Assembly: GCF_024498295.1 (NCBI RefSeq)
Contig: NZ_CP101827.1
Location: 1,182,001-1,246,000 of the forward strand
From: Thermocaproicibacter melissae
GTDB lineage: Bacteria > Bacillota > Clostridia > Oscillospirales > Acutalibacteraceae
Reading direction: 5' to 3'
Length of the DNA: 64,000 nucleotides
The notes beneath the pieces are model-generated. The model searched no databases and had not been told where the DNA came from. It saw only the letters and a program-made list of their open reading frames with translations. Numbering within the stretch: position 1 is the stretch's first letter; every line of letters begins with the position of its first letter. This document shows positions 50,674-59,309 of this stretch, piece after piece. The position numbers were made by a program, and so were the translations under genes.

Positions 50674-51556
50674 CAAGCCCGATTTTTCGGAAGTAAGCCT
50701 CGCTGGAGATGCCGGACGGCCTCAGAAAACACCCTAAGGAAAAAAGGCAGTCTGGGTCTCTCGTAATGTAGTTCATTTTCTCCAAGCATGTAAATGTCGC
50801 CTGAAAGCCCATTTCCCGCAGAATCGAATCGGAGCAGTCACTTACAGCTCCGAACGGGTAGACAAATGCAGTCGGCCGGAACCCGGTGTTTAACTCCAGC
50901 TCCGTCTGCATCTTTCCCACATCATTCTGCAGGATATCTTTGTAGGCCTGAAAATCTTCCCCCCAGCACTTCTGCGCTCCGAGGCGTCCCTTGGTGGTGT
51001 GGAGGTTGTAGCTGTGGTTCTGGAACTCCACAAGGCCGGAAGACATCATCTCCGTAATCTGGTCCCAAGTCAGGTAGGAATAGCTGGGGTGACCGGAATC
51101 TTTCTTTGAAAATTGATCCGTATAAGAACCAACCGGCGCAATGATAATCTTTGCGCCGTATTTTTTTGCCAGCGGGTAAGCATAAGTATAATTGTTATAG
51201 TACCCGTCATCGAAAGTCAGCATAATCGGCTTTGCAGGGAGCGGGGTGCCTATTTTGACATATTGAATCAAGTCCTGTACGTTGACAGTCTGGTATCCGT
51301 TTTCTTTCAAATAGTGCAAATCTCCTTCAAACTCATCGGGTGAAATGACATATTTGCCGAGACGTTTTTGCTCCTTCAGCATACTGTGGTACATAAGGAC
51401 CGGAAGCTTGATGCTGCCAGCGGGAACATCTGTGGGGGCAGCGGAAGCATCTACGGCGGAAGCATTCACGGCAAAAGCAACCCCAGTACAGATTAAAACG
51501 GCGACGGCAGTGCAGACTGCCAGAACGGTACGGCTGATGCGAAACGAAACAAACAT
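50663..51556 (-). CDS. Secreted polysaccharide deacetylase (NodB fold)
   Basis: A 297-residue exported protein with an N-terminal signal/anchor helix (about 8-32). NodB motifs: LTFDDGYYNN (catalytic Asp and metal Asp), FQNHSYNLH (metal His pair), and RPTAFVYPFG with the catalytic Arg. Likely removes N-acetyl groups from peptidoglycan or a surface glycan. Its ribosome binding site GGGAGG lies inside the 3' arm of a stable hairpin (51560-51600), which could limit translation. Its 3' end overlaps the convergent ATPase gene by 11 nt. Confidence 0.9.
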   Translation of the reverse strand: MFVSFRISRTVLAVCTAVAVLICTGVAFAVNASAVDASAAPTDVPAGSIKLPVLMYHSMLKEQKRLGKYVISPDEFEGDLHYLKENGYQTVNVQDLIQYVKIGTPLPAKPIMLTFDDGYYNNYTYAYPLAKKYGAKIIIAPVGSYTDQFSKKDSGHPSYSYLTWDQITEMMSSGLVEFQNHSYNLHTTKGRLGAQKCWGEDFQAYKDILQNDVGKMQTELELNTGFRPTAFVYPFGAVSDCSDSILREMGFQATFTCLEKMNYITRDPDCLFSLGCFLRPSGISSEAYFRKIGLVSN

Positions 51557-51559
51557 AAC

Positions 51560-51600
51560 AATACCCGCCTCCCATCTAAAGATATGGTCAGGCGGGTATT
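51560..51600 (-). promoter_or_regulatory. Hairpin covering the deacetylase ribosome binding site
   Basis: Minus-strand arms AATACCCGCCT and AGGCGGGTATT pair exactly (11 bp) around a 19-nt loop. The GGGAGGCGG Shine-Dalgarno lies at the 3' arm, 3-10 nt before the ATG. There is no T-tract, so it looks more like a translational control hairpin than a terminator for the upstream gene. Confidence 0.55.
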
Positions 51601-51619
51601 CTCATGCCTAGCTGAAATT

Positions 51620-52510
51620 TCAGGTAACACCTCTTAGGTCAAACGGCGGAATAAACGATTTGCTTGCGGATTCACGCTCCTGAATATAACCGTCAAGACC
51701 CAGCTCAAACAGACGGTTCTGCACCTTCTCATATTCCCTCGCGGTGATTCTGCGCCCTAAGGGAGGAAAATCGGCGGCTTTGCCGCACGGAACATACTGC
51801 GCCATCACGCTGACGGGCACCCCGTCCGGCAGGTTCGCGGCAAGCCAGTCCAAAACCGCAATCGAATTTTTGGTATGCCCCGGCAGAATGAGGTGCCGCA
51901 CCACGGTTCCCCGCTGCATCATGCCTGCCTCGTCATAGACCGCAGGCCCGGTCTGGCGCACCATTTCGAGAATCGCCGCCTTCGCCGTTTCGGGGTAATC
52001 CGGCGCACCGGAAAGCGACGCCGCCAACTCCGGTTGTATGTACTTAAAATCCGGAAGGTAAATATCCACATAGCCTTCCAGCATGCGGAGGGTCTCCAGT
52101 GTTTCGTATCCGCCGCAGTTGTAAACCACTGGCACAGACGGTTTGCGAATCGAAAGCGCTTCTAGGATGGCTGGGACAAAATGCGTCGGTGTTACGAGAT
52201 TGATATTATGTGCGCCCTGTTCCTCCAGCTTCTGAAAGATTTCGGAAAGCTCTTTCGGCGTAACCCGTTTTCCCACTTCTTTGACTGTGCTGATGGAATA
52301 GTTCTGGCAAAAGACGCACCCAAGCGGGCACCCGGTGAAAAAGACGGCGCCGGAACCGCGTGTTCCGCTGATGCAAGGTTCCTCCCAGAAATGCAGCGCC
52401 GCGCGCGCAATTACGGGGTCTGTACCCATTCCGCACCTTCCGCTGCCGCTCTCCGCTGTACGGCGGGCTCCGCAGCGGCGCGGGCAAAGCGTGCAGGCTT
52501 CTTGAATCAT
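51620..52510 (-). CDS. PflX-like radical SAM protein
   Basis: A 296-residue radical SAM protein related to pyruvate formate-lyase activating enzymes (COG1313 group). The cluster motif is TGCPLGCVFCQNY; upstream there are two extra Cys groups (CTLCPRRCG, GRCGMG). NCGGYETL and LPDFKY segments match the family. Function is unknown; no glycyl radical enzyme gene is nearby. The start at 52510 overlaps the pgeF stop by ATGA; the longer open frame lies within pgeF. Confidence 0.88.
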   Translation of the reverse strand: MIQEACTLCPRRCGARRTAESGSGRCGMGTDPVIARAALHFWEEPCISGTRGSGAVFFTGCPLGCVFCQNYSISTVKEVGKRVTPKELSEIFQKLEEQGAHNINLVTPTHFVPAILEALSIRKPSVPVVYNCGGYETLETLRMLEGYVDIYLPDFKYIQPELAASLSGAPDYPETAKAAILEMVRQTGPAVYDEAGMMQRGTVVRHLILPGHTKNSIAVLDWLAANLPDGVPVSVMAQYVPCGKAADFPPLGRRITAREYEKVQNRLFELGLDGYIQERESASKSFIPPFDLRGVT

Positions 52511-53352
52511 GCTTCCGCCTCCTCGGTCAGTGCAAGGAAGGCAGCAAGGCCGCCCCGTTTTCCGCCGGTCGCGCGGTGCGAGAACAGCAGGTTGGAATTG
52601 CACTTCGTGCAGATTTCCGCCACCGTAATGGAAGAAGCCTTCAGCCCCGCACGCATCAGGATACGGCGGTTTGTCTCCCAAAGATCAATGTGAAACTTCC
52701 CGTTTCCGTCGTCGTGAATCAATTCCTGCGGGTTTAAATCCGTCAGCTGCGCAAACGCATCGCGAACAGGAGCATCCACCTCAAAGCAGCACGGCCCGAT
52801 GGAGGGGCCAATCCCCGCCAGCATATCCTGCGGGCGGCTGCCGAACTCGCGCGTCATTGCCTCTACGGCCGCAGAGGCAATCCGTGCCACCGTTCCGCGC
52901 CACCCCGCATGGGCAAGCCCAACGGCGTGCTTTACCGGGTCCAAGAGGAAAATCGGAACGCAGTCTGCATAATGGGTGACAAGCGTAACACCCGGCTCAT
53001 TGGTAATCAGCCCGTCTACGCTCTGCATATCCTTCGGCTTCCAAATTCCGATGCCGCAATGCTCTTTCCCCACGCGGCGAATGTTTGTATGATGATCCTG
53101 TGCGGACGAAACAAGCGAATTGAAATTGAAACCGACTGCGTTGCAGAAACGGCGGTAGTTTTCCAGAACATTTTCATCGCTGTCTCCTCTTCCGAACCCG
53201 AGGTTCATGGAAGAAAACTCATTTTGACTGACTCCGCCGGCACGTGTGGAAAACGCATGTCGCACGAAGGAATATGTGGAAAACGACGGGAATGTAAGGT
53301 ATTGCACCCCGCCGCTGTTATGAAGCTCCATATTTTTTGCATCGAATTGCAT
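52507..53352 (-). CDS. pgeF: Peptidoglycan editing factor PgeF (YfiH/YlmD family)
   Basis: A 281-residue purine nucleoside phosphorylase/laccase-type family protein (DUF152). PgeF prevents misincorporation of Ser in peptidoglycan precursors in E. coli; family members also act on nucleosides. Zinc-site residues are in HAFSTRAGG, HYADCVPIF and LAHAGWRGT (His, Cys, His). It is co-transcribed with the PflX-like gene. Confidence 0.9.
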   Translation of the reverse strand: MQFDAKNMELHNSGGVQYLTFPSFSTYSFVRHAFSTRAGGVSQNEFSSMNLGFGRGDSDENVLENYRRFCNAVGFNFNSLVSSAQDHHTNIRRVGKEHCGIGIWKPKDMQSVDGLITNEPGVTLVTHYADCVPIFLLDPVKHAVGLAHAGWRGTVARIASAAVEAMTREFGSRPQDMLAGIGPSIGPCCFEVDAPVRDAFAQLTDLNPQELIHDDGNGKFHIDLWETNRRILMRAGLKASSITVAEICTKCNSNLLFSHRATGGKRGGLAAFLALTEEAEA

Positions 53353-53442
53353 CGAACGGCCTCCCGAAAACAGATTGCCTTGATTGTATCACAGACCGCT
53401 TCCAAAGTCCATGCGGGAGGCCGAAGATGCACCCCGCAGAAG

Positions 53443-53931
53443 TCAGCGGTAGATCGTTACGAACTTGATGTTGAAGAAATCGCACACCAGAAGGTCGTCT
53501 GTCATGGCCTCCTGAAGAATGATGAAGTTTGCGCCAACAGCGAGAAGTTTTCCCGATTTTTCAAGGTAGGTGTTTGCTCCCACCAAAAACTCCACTTTCA
53601 CGCGGTTGCCAATTTGAGTGCGGAGAAAACCGTTCAGGAACTGCACGCTGTCTGCTGCCATTCCCACGCCTTCCTCCTGGTCTGCCATCGGCATACCCGA
53701 CCCGGGAAGACTGGGGCCGCCCTGCATCCCCTGCATCTGTTGCATTCCGGATGTTCCCTGATTCATCATCCCGGATGTGCCCTGGTTCATCATCCCGGAT
53801 GTTCCTTGGTTCATTCCACCGATGTCTAAATTATTGATAAGCGGTGTAGGCTGTTGAGTAAGCCCCTGCGGAAGTCCGCTGGAGTGACTTGTTGTGTAAG
53901 TCGCTCGGAAATCTGAAGTCTGCATATTCAT
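53443..53931 (-). CDS. GerQ-like spore coat protein with tandem repeat N-terminus
   Basis: A 162-residue protein with a disordered Met/Gly/Gln-rich N-terminal half and a compact C-terminal domain (about 95-162). The C-terminal part (FLRTQIGNRVKVEFLVG ... FFNIKFVTIY) follows the pattern of GerQ, the coat protein needed for CwlJ function in spore germination. The N-terminal half contains three exact MNQGTSGM repeats, unlike Bacillus GerQ. It lies 13 nt after a CwlJ/SleB-like gene, matching the cwlJ-gerQ association in bacilli. Start at 53931 follows AGGAGG. Confidence 0.75.
   Translation of the reverse strand: MNMQTSDFRATYTTSHSSGLPQGLTQQPTPLINNLDIGGMNQGTSGMMNQGTSGMMNQGTSGMQQMQGMQGGPSLPGSGMPMADQEEGVGMAADSVQFLNGFLRTQIGNRVKVEFLVGANTYLEKSGKLLAVGANFIILQEAMTDDLLVCDFFNIKFVTIYR
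53743..53814 (-). repeat. Three 24-bp tandem repeats in the GerQ-like gene
   Basis: Three consecutive 24-nt units encoding MNQGTSGM, differing at a few third positions. Unit number could vary between strains by slippage. Confidence 0.9.
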
Positions 53932-53944
53932 CTTATGAATCCTC

Positions 53945-54391
53945 CTAGGTTTTCGCGTATTTTTCAGTTGGAATATAGAAGCAGTGCTGACCGATTCGTG
54001 TCAGGAACTGACCTGTTTGGTTTGGCGGAAAATACTGAATACAAGACGGTTTGAAAGGATTGAAATAAAACAGCGAGTTCGCAACAGCGTTCAGCGTACC
54101 GTTGGCCATGGCCCAGTCTGCAATCTCATAATGAGTATCATTGGGGACCATGTTGTATATGTTTTGTGGATTATAGGCCCCTCCCACAACTTCTTTCATG
54201 CAGGTGAACTGACCGGCCTGGGTGATGATGGCACGCATATCTCCGCCTTTGCTGACGCGGAAAAACTCGCCGTAAGGCACATTGGTGCGGTTTACAATAA
54301 CCGAAGCGACGGCCTGCATTCCGGTGTAGCCCTCGCCGTCTGCTTCGCACATCAGCAGCCGCGCCAAAAGTTCGCGAGTCGTGTATGGCAT
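53945..54391 (-). CDS. CwlJ/SleB-like spore cortex-lytic hydrolase
   Basis: A 148-residue hydrolase_2 (SleB catalytic domain) protein without signal peptide or peptidoglycan-binding domain, as in CwlJ. Seen are the catalytic Glu region LLARLLMCEADGEGYTG, VASVIVNR and FYFNP. It would cut cortex peptidoglycan during germination, with the GerQ-like partner downstream. An inverted repeat (TTCTGCTG / CAGCAGAA, 54423-54451) lies upstream and contains CATATAGTA, which matches the mother-cell sigma-K -10 pattern, although no good -35 is seen. Confidence 0.88.
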   Translation of the reverse strand: MPYTTRELLARLLMCEADGEGYTGMQAVASVIVNRTNVPYGEFFRVSKGGDMRAIITQAGQFTCMKEVVGGAYNPQNIYNMVPNDTHYEIADWAMANGTLNAVANSLFYFNPFKPSCIQYFPPNQTGQFLTRIGQHCFYIPTEKYAKT

Positions 54392-54487
54392 AAGATTCCC
54401 GTTCCTTTATCGAATTTGAAAGTTCTGCTGACATTACTATATGCAGCAGAAGGAAGTCCTGCACTCGAAAAAGAATCCTGAAAATGA

Positions 54488-54518
54488 AAAAAGCAGGCTG
54501 TAAAGCCTGCTTTCTTTG
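54488..54518 (-). terminator. Terminator after the YqeY-family gene
   Basis: AAAGCAGGCT / AGCCTGCTTT, 4-nt loop, with a TTTTTTC tract on the minus strand. Confidence 0.85.
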
Positions 54519-54532
54519 TGATTCTGTTAATT

Positions 54533-54985
54533 TTATTTGCCCGAACAAATCTCCCCGACAATGCGGCTGACGACTGCACCGTCGGCACGGCCCTTGACCT
54601 GCGGCATGAGTTCCTTCATGATGCGCCCGCGATCTTTCGGGGTAGGTGCCGTAATGCCGAGTGAAGCGAGAACGCTCTGAATCGTCTTGCGGATTTCCTC
54701 TTCGCTCATTTCTTTCGGGGCAAATTCCTCAAGAACGGAAAGCGCAAACCTGCTCTTGCTCAGAATATCTTCGCGGTCTTTCGGTGTGGTTTCCAAGGTT
54801 TCCTTCACTTGCTTGATTTCTTTGCGAACGACTTCGTTTTCCTCGGCTTCCGTCAGGTCTGCCTGCTTATCGATCTGTTTTGCCTTCAGCTGAGAGAGAA
54901 GCAGTGAAAGAACGTCTTTCCGCTGTTTGTCGCCGCTCTTCATAGCCTTTACCATTTCCGCACGTACTTCATAGATTTTCGACAT
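54533..54985 (-). CDS. GatB/YqeY domain protein
   Basis: A 150-residue YqeY-family protein, related to the C-terminal tRNA-binding domain of GatB. It may help handle misacylated tRNA, but the family has no settled function. The start at 54985 (MSKIYEV) follows GGAGG; residues in the longer open frame do not match the family. Monocistronic with its own terminator, 41 nt after cdaR. Confidence 0.9.
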   Translation of the reverse strand: MSKIYEVRAEMVKAMKSGDKQRKDVLSLLLSQLKAKQIDKQADLTEAEENEVVRKEIKQVKETLETTPKDREDILSKSRFALSVLEEFAPKEMSEEEIRKTIQSVLASLGITAPTPKDRGRIMKELMPQVKGRADGAVVSRIVGEICSGK

Positions 54986-55026
54986 ACCTAAGCCTCCATA
55001 TTTCAATCGAAAGTTTTCGTGAATAA

Positions 55027-56337
55027 TTATGAGTTCTTGCTGGCAATGGTTACGGAAACCTTGTAGTTTCCGTAAATCCAGCACTTGGTGGAATTGCTGA
55101 TTGTAAACGTAACCGGTGCTTCCGTCTGACCGGTGAAATTCTGCTTATCCGAAAGGTCAACACTGCCGATGACGCTGGTATCGGTCAGTTTTGCGAGTTC
55201 CTCCGGCGGTCCTACGGCGGTGACGGAAAGCCCCGTCGTGCGCACGGTGGCGTTCCGGTCGGTGCCCACATTCTTCACGTTGAAAACAGACGCCACAAGC
55301 TGCTTCGTTGCCATGTTGCTAAGATCCAACGTAACATGAGCGGTCGGCGAACTGCTGAGATTCTTGCAGGATGAGGGCAGCGTAATGTTTGCGTCAAACG
55401 AATTGTGTGTCGGGCTGATTAAGGAAAAATCAATTGGGTCAAGCGATATTGTGCCCATCATATTGTCAAGCACGGTTTTCGGCGCTGCGACGTCGATGGT
55501 GCTGGGCTGAATACTAATCTGGTCGGCACTGAGTGTCAGACCGGACGGTTTATTTGCAAAGGTCGCGGTAACCGTCATGGTCTTGCGCGGCAAAACGGGA
55601 ATCGTGACGTCTACCTTTTCGGGGGTAACTGTCATGTTTCCTTTGTCCAGTTTATTGCCGTTCGCATCAAACAGCACAAGCGTCGCAGTAAACTGCAAGG
55701 AATCCGTCGGCGTGTTTGTCACCTCATATTGATACGCCACACGGTTCACCTGGTTGACTTCTTTTTCCGGACCGGCAATGGTGACGGTGTCGGAAGTCAG
55801 AACAGGGGAACCGACAAAATAAGAGGGGTCGGTTTTCAGCCCGCCTTTGTAGGTAATATCGCTTTCAATGTTGAATGTCTTTTCCCGGTAGCGGTCCACC
55901 ATGAAGCTGACAACCTCCGGATCCGTGTGGTCCACCGTATACGCCGTACGCCCGAGGTTCGTTTCCGAATTCCGCACGGCAACCGGCAGCGAATAGTTTC
56001 CGGGGGTCGTGATGCTTGAGGCAGACGGAACATAGGCAACCAAGTCGGAAGCCTGTAGTTGAAATACGACCGCAGCATTTCCCTTCACATAAACCGAGGC
56101 GGTCGTGTTCGTCGGGCGGAAAACCTTCAATCCCTCGCTCTGCGCGGCATCGGAAAGCGTAATCTTCAGCGGGACACCTACAATCGCCCGCGGGTGATCT
56201 TCTGTGTTGGTGCAGGCCACAACGAACCATAGAACAATTGCCAACAGCACAGAAATCACAGCAACAAAGCGATTGTTGTAGAACAGGCGATTCCACTTAA
56301 AGCGTTTCTTAATTTTCGGCTGCTTGTCCTTTTTCAT
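55027..56337 (-). CDS. cdaR: CdaR, regulator of diadenylate cyclase (YbbR repeats)
   Basis: A 436-residue membrane-anchored protein. A basic N-terminus and one helix (about 24-42) precede four extracytoplasmic YbbR domains. CdaR interacts with CdaA and modulates c-di-AMP synthesis. It overlaps cdaA by 4 nt. The usual third gene, glmM, is not in this position. Confidence 0.93.
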   Translation of the reverse strand: MKKDKQPKIKKRFKWNRLFYNNRFVAVISVLLAIVLWFVVACTNTEDHPRAIVGVPLKITLSDAAQSEGLKVFRPTNTTASVYVKGNAAVVFQLQASDLVAYVPSASSITTPGNYSLPVAVRNSETNLGRTAYTVDHTDPEVVSFMVDRYREKTFNIESDITYKGGLKTDPSYFVGSPVLTSDTVTIAGPEKEVNQVNRVAYQYEVTNTPTDSLQFTATLVLFDANGNKLDKGNMTVTPEKVDVTIPVLPRKTMTVTATFANKPSGLTLSADQISIQPSTIDVAAPKTVLDNMMGTISLDPIDFSLISPTHNSFDANITLPSSCKNLSSSPTAHVTLDLSNMATKQLVASVFNVKNVGTDRNATVRTTGLSVTAVGPPEELAKLTDTSVIGSVDLSDKQNFTGQTEAPVTFTISNSTKCWIYGNYKVSVTIASKNS

Positions 56338-57212
56338 TGCTTTTTCCCCCTTCTGAATGAGGGAAAACGACTTTGCTTTTTCTCGTCCTTTTCCTCGGTG
56401 CTCTCCGCCAGCAAACGAGATTCAAGTTCACTTTGAAGCGTTTCCCGTGTGTAATTTCTAGTAATGACTCCGTTTGAAACAACAGAGATCTGGCCGGTTT
56501 CCTCGGAAACGACAACGATGACCGCATCGGAATTTTCGCTCATGCCGATTGCGGCACGGTGCCGCGTTCCGAGTTCAATCGCAACCCTGTCGCTCTTTGT
56601 CAGCGGAAGAATGCATCCAGCGGCATAGACCATGCCGTCGCGCAGAATCATGGCACCGTCGTGCAGAGGTGCCTTGTTGAAAAAGATATTGCAGATGAGC
56701 GGCACGCTCGGAAGGGCATTGATAATCGTTCCCGTGTCGATGATGTCACCGAGCTTTGTTTTCATTTCAAACACCATCAGGGCACCTGTCTTTTGTTTGG
56801 ACATTTGGACTGCGGCTTCCACAACCGCATTGATGCAGAGGCGGTTCCTGCGGTAAATTTCCTCGGAAGTTCCGCCGCCCAGCCAAGATTTTCGGCCGAA
56901 TTCGCTTCGCCCGATTTGTTCAAGCGCGCGCCGTATCTCCGGCTGAAAGACAATCATCACGAGAATCAGTGCATACTGAAACAGATACACCATGAGTGTC
57001 CTCATCATGGTCAGTTTCAGCAGAGTGGCAAGGCCCCACACTACCAGAAGAATGATTATGCCCTTGACCAGCTGCCCCGCGCGCGTTTCACGCACAAGCT
57101 TGATTGCGTTGTAAATGATGAAGGAAACGAGTATGATATCCAGTGCATCATTCCAACTGAACTGCCGGAGCATCTGGAGGAAGAGATGCCACGCCGCAAT
57201 GATTTCATCCAT
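56334..57212 (-). CDS. cdaA: CdaA, diadenylate cyclase
   Basis: Makes c-di-AMP from two ATP. Three N-terminal helices (about 20-90) are followed by the DAC domain with its two signatures, LHDGAMIL and GTRHRAAIG. A charged 30-residue tail ends the 292-residue protein. Transcribed with cdaR; regulates potassium and osmotic balance and cell wall homeostasis in Firmicutes. Confidence 0.96.
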   Translation of the reverse strand: MDEIIAAWHLFLQMLRQFSWNDALDIILVSFIIYNAIKLVRETRAGQLVKGIIILLVVWGLATLLKLTMMRTLMVYLFQYALILVMIVFQPEIRRALEQIGRSEFGRKSWLGGGTSEEIYRRNRLCINAVVEAAVQMSKQKTGALMVFEMKTKLGDIIDTGTIINALPSVPLICNIFFNKAPLHDGAMILRDGMVYAAGCILPLTKSDRVAIELGTRHRAAIGMSENSDAVIVVVSEETGQISVVSNGVITRNYTRETLQSELESRLLAESTEEKDEKKQSRFPSFRRGKKQ

Positions 57213-57272
57213 ACCTTTTTCCTTTCTTCCGCATATAACACTTAGTTTATTTTAACATATTTACTAGCACTT

Positions 57273-58433
57273 TCAATGCTTTGTCTGTCTTTTTTTGACT
57301 AAGATTCTTTTTACGGCATTCGCGGCGCCCTGAATATCCTGCATGGTCGTAAACGCAGACGGGCAGACCCTTACGGCTCCTGTCTCGATTGTTCCCATAA
57401 AGCGGTGAGCAGCGGGTGCGCAATGCAGTCCGGCACGAACCGCAACGCCTAACTCGTTCAGCTGACGGCCGACTATCTCGCTCTGCATTCCGCGGATGTT
57501 GAAGGACAGAACCGGAACATAGTATTTCGGGTCAGGCGCCGGAGTATAAAGCACAACGCCGTCCATCGCAGCCAGCTGGCGGTGCAGTTCACGCATCAAA
57601 GAGATTTCATGGTTAAAAATTCTTTGGATTCCGTGGCGGCGCACAAAACCGATTCCTGCCCTTAGGCCTGCAATTCCCGTCATATTCAGGGTTCCGCTCT
57701 CCATGCGTTCCGGCATGCCGGAAGGCTGCACAGGGTTGATAGATTCCGTGCCGGTTCCGCCCTCAATCAGCGTTGCGAGCGAGGAACCTTTCGCCGTAAT
57801 GAGCATACCGGTCCCCATGGGGCCGTAAAGGCCTTTGTGCCCGGCTACGCAGAGGTAATCAATCTTGCTGTCCTGCAAGTCAATCGGCAGCAAACCGGCC
57901 GTCTGGGCACAGTCTACGGCAATCGGAATTTCATACTGATGCACAAGCGCGGCAATGCGCTCCACCGGCAGACGAATTCCCCACACATTCGATGCATGAG
58001 TGCAGATGACAAGCTTGGTATTTGGGCGCAGCGCTTTGCGGAACGAATTTACCGTACTGTCGTTGTCGCCGGGGTAAACACGAGCCTCGGTATAGGTTAT
58101 GTCGAATGCTTTCAAAGCATGAAGCGGACGAATGACCGCATTGTGTTCCAAGCAGGAAATGACGACATGGTCACCCGGTTTCAGCAGCCCCTTAATCACA
58201 TAGTTCATGGCATGCGTGCAGTTCAAAGTGAACGCCACGCATTCCGGGCCGGGTGCATGGAAAAATTCCGCCGCGTCGCTTCTGCAGCGGAAAATCTCTT
58301 CGGAAGAAGCCATTGCCAAGCTGTGGCCCGCTCTTCCCGGGTTCGCTCCGTACCGAACCAGTGCGTTCGCCACGGCTGCACGCACTTCACGCGGTTTCGG
58401 ATAAGTAGTAGCAGCATTATCAAGGTAAATCAT
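57273..58433 (-). CDS. Class V aminotransferase, cysteine desulfurase/selenocysteine lyase-like
   Basis: A 386-residue PLP enzyme of the NifS/CsdB family. PLP Lys is in VAGHKGLYGP; the cofactor contacts are CTHAMNYV, SCLEHNAV and DCAQTAG. The sulfur-carrying Cys candidate is in the GLHCAPAAH loop near 355. It sits 3 nt after a DUF3343 (Se/S carrier-like) gene, so it may mobilise sulfur or selenium for that protein. Confidence 0.88.
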   Translation of the reverse strand: MIYLDNAATTYPKPREVRAAVANALVRYGANPGRAGHSLAMASSEEIFRCRSDAAEFFHAPGPECVAFTLNCTHAMNYVIKGLLKPGDHVVISCLEHNAVIRPLHALKAFDITYTEARVYPGDNDSTVNSFRKALRPNTKLVICTHASNVWGIRLPVERIAALVHQYEIPIAVDCAQTAGLLPIDLQDSKIDYLCVAGHKGLYGPMGTGMLITAKGSSLATLIEGGTGTESINPVQPSGMPERMESGTLNMTGIAGLRAGIGFVRRHGIQRIFNHEISLMRELHRQLAAMDGVVLYTPAPDPKYYVPVLSFNIRGMQSEIVGRQLNELGVAVRAGLHCAPAAHRFMGTIETGAVRVCPSAFTTMQDIQGAANAVKRILVKKRQTKH

Positions 58434-58436
58434 TCA

Positions 58437-58661
58437 TCAGCCCTCCCACACGTCACGTCCAGCCACGGGTATTCCGGACTGGCGTAGAATCCGTTCTGCT
58501 TCATCTGTGCGAATCGGCACATAAAGTCCGTAGCCGCAGCCACGGCCGTCCGAATTATGATAAATCCTTTCGACACTTGAACGAATTCCGTAATGGGCAA
58601 GAAGTCTTTGCCCTTTCATCGCATAGGTGACTGATCCAATGAGAATCATAGGTCTTCCCAC
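58437..58661 (-). CDS. DUF3343 protein (putative Se/S carrier-like)
   Basis: A 74-residue protein with a short hydrophobic N-terminal strand, a Gly/Cys motif SDGRGCGYGLYV and an acidic C-terminus, matching the DUF3343 family thought to carry sulfur or selenium. The GTG start at 58661 follows GGAGGGG with good spacing; an ATG four codons later is the alternative. Coupled with the downstream aminotransferase V gene. Confidence 0.8.
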   Translation of the reverse strand: MGRPMILIGSVTYAMKGQRLLAHYGIRSSVERIYHNSDGRGCGYGLYVPIRTDEAERILRQSGIPVAGRDVWEG

Positions 58662-58781
58662 AGCAAATCCCCTCCGTTGGCGAACCGCCGATCAGAAGCC
58701 TGGACGAAAGGCCTGCTGCCCAGAAAACGGTGATGGAACGCCGATCCGAACAGAAAATGAGCCGGTCAGATCCTCATGGAA

Positions 58782-58802
58782 AAGAACCGGCGGTTCCTTT
58801 AG
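58782..58802 (-). terminator. Possible terminator after ispF
   Basis: Minus-strand GGAACCG / CGGTTC stem followed by TTTT; short. Confidence 0.4.
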
Positions 58803-58835
58803 TAATACAGGATATGCTGTAGACCCCTGCTTTGC

Positions 58836-59309
58836 TTATAGCTGTTCCAGAAGGCAAACCGCGTGTGCTGCAATTCCCTCCTTGTTTCCGGTAAATCCGA
58901 GACCTTCTTCCGTGGTTGCCTTCACGCTGACGCTGTCGGCGGGCACGCCGCATACTCTTGCGATGTTATTCCGCATCTCCATAATATACGGTTTGAGCTT
59001 CGGTGCCTGTGCAATAATTGTCGCGTCGATGTTCCCCAAGCGCAGGTTCTTTTCGGCCAGCAGCGAGCAAACCTTCGCCAGCAGCTTCAGGCTGTCCGCA
59101 CCGGCATAAGCCGGGTCATTGTCCGGGAAATGGGTTCCGATGTCGCCGAGCGCCGCGGCGCCGAGCAGGGCATCCATAATCGCGTGCGTGAGGACATCGG
59201 CATCCGAATGGCCCAGAAGCCCCTTTTCGGCTGGAATCTCAACGCCGCCGAGAATCAATTTTCTTCCCTCGGCAAACCGATGCACGTCATATCCATGACC
59301 GATTCTCAT
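58836..59309 (-). CDS. ispF: IspF, 2-C-methyl-D-erythritol 2,4-cyclodiphosphate synthase
   Basis: MEP-pathway enzyme, 157 residues. The [11 protein letters not shown] start with metal ligands Asp and His, [26 protein letters not shown]-type core (His, Asp), and [11 protein letters not shown] tail are typical. Start overlaps the ispD stop (ATGA). Confidence 0.97.
   Translation of the reverse strand: MRIGHGYDVHRFAEGRKLILGGVEIPAEKGLLGHSDADVLTHAIMDALLGAAALGDIGTHFPDNDPAYAGADSLKLLAKVCSLLAEKNLRLGNIDATIIAQAPKLKPYIMEMRNNIARVCGVPADSVSVKATTEEGLGFTGNKEGIAAHAVCLLEQL

Noticed and set aside
53743-53814. Short regular repeats as a CRISPR array
   Set aside because: The three 24-bp units are directly adjacent with no spacers and lie in frame in a coding sequence.
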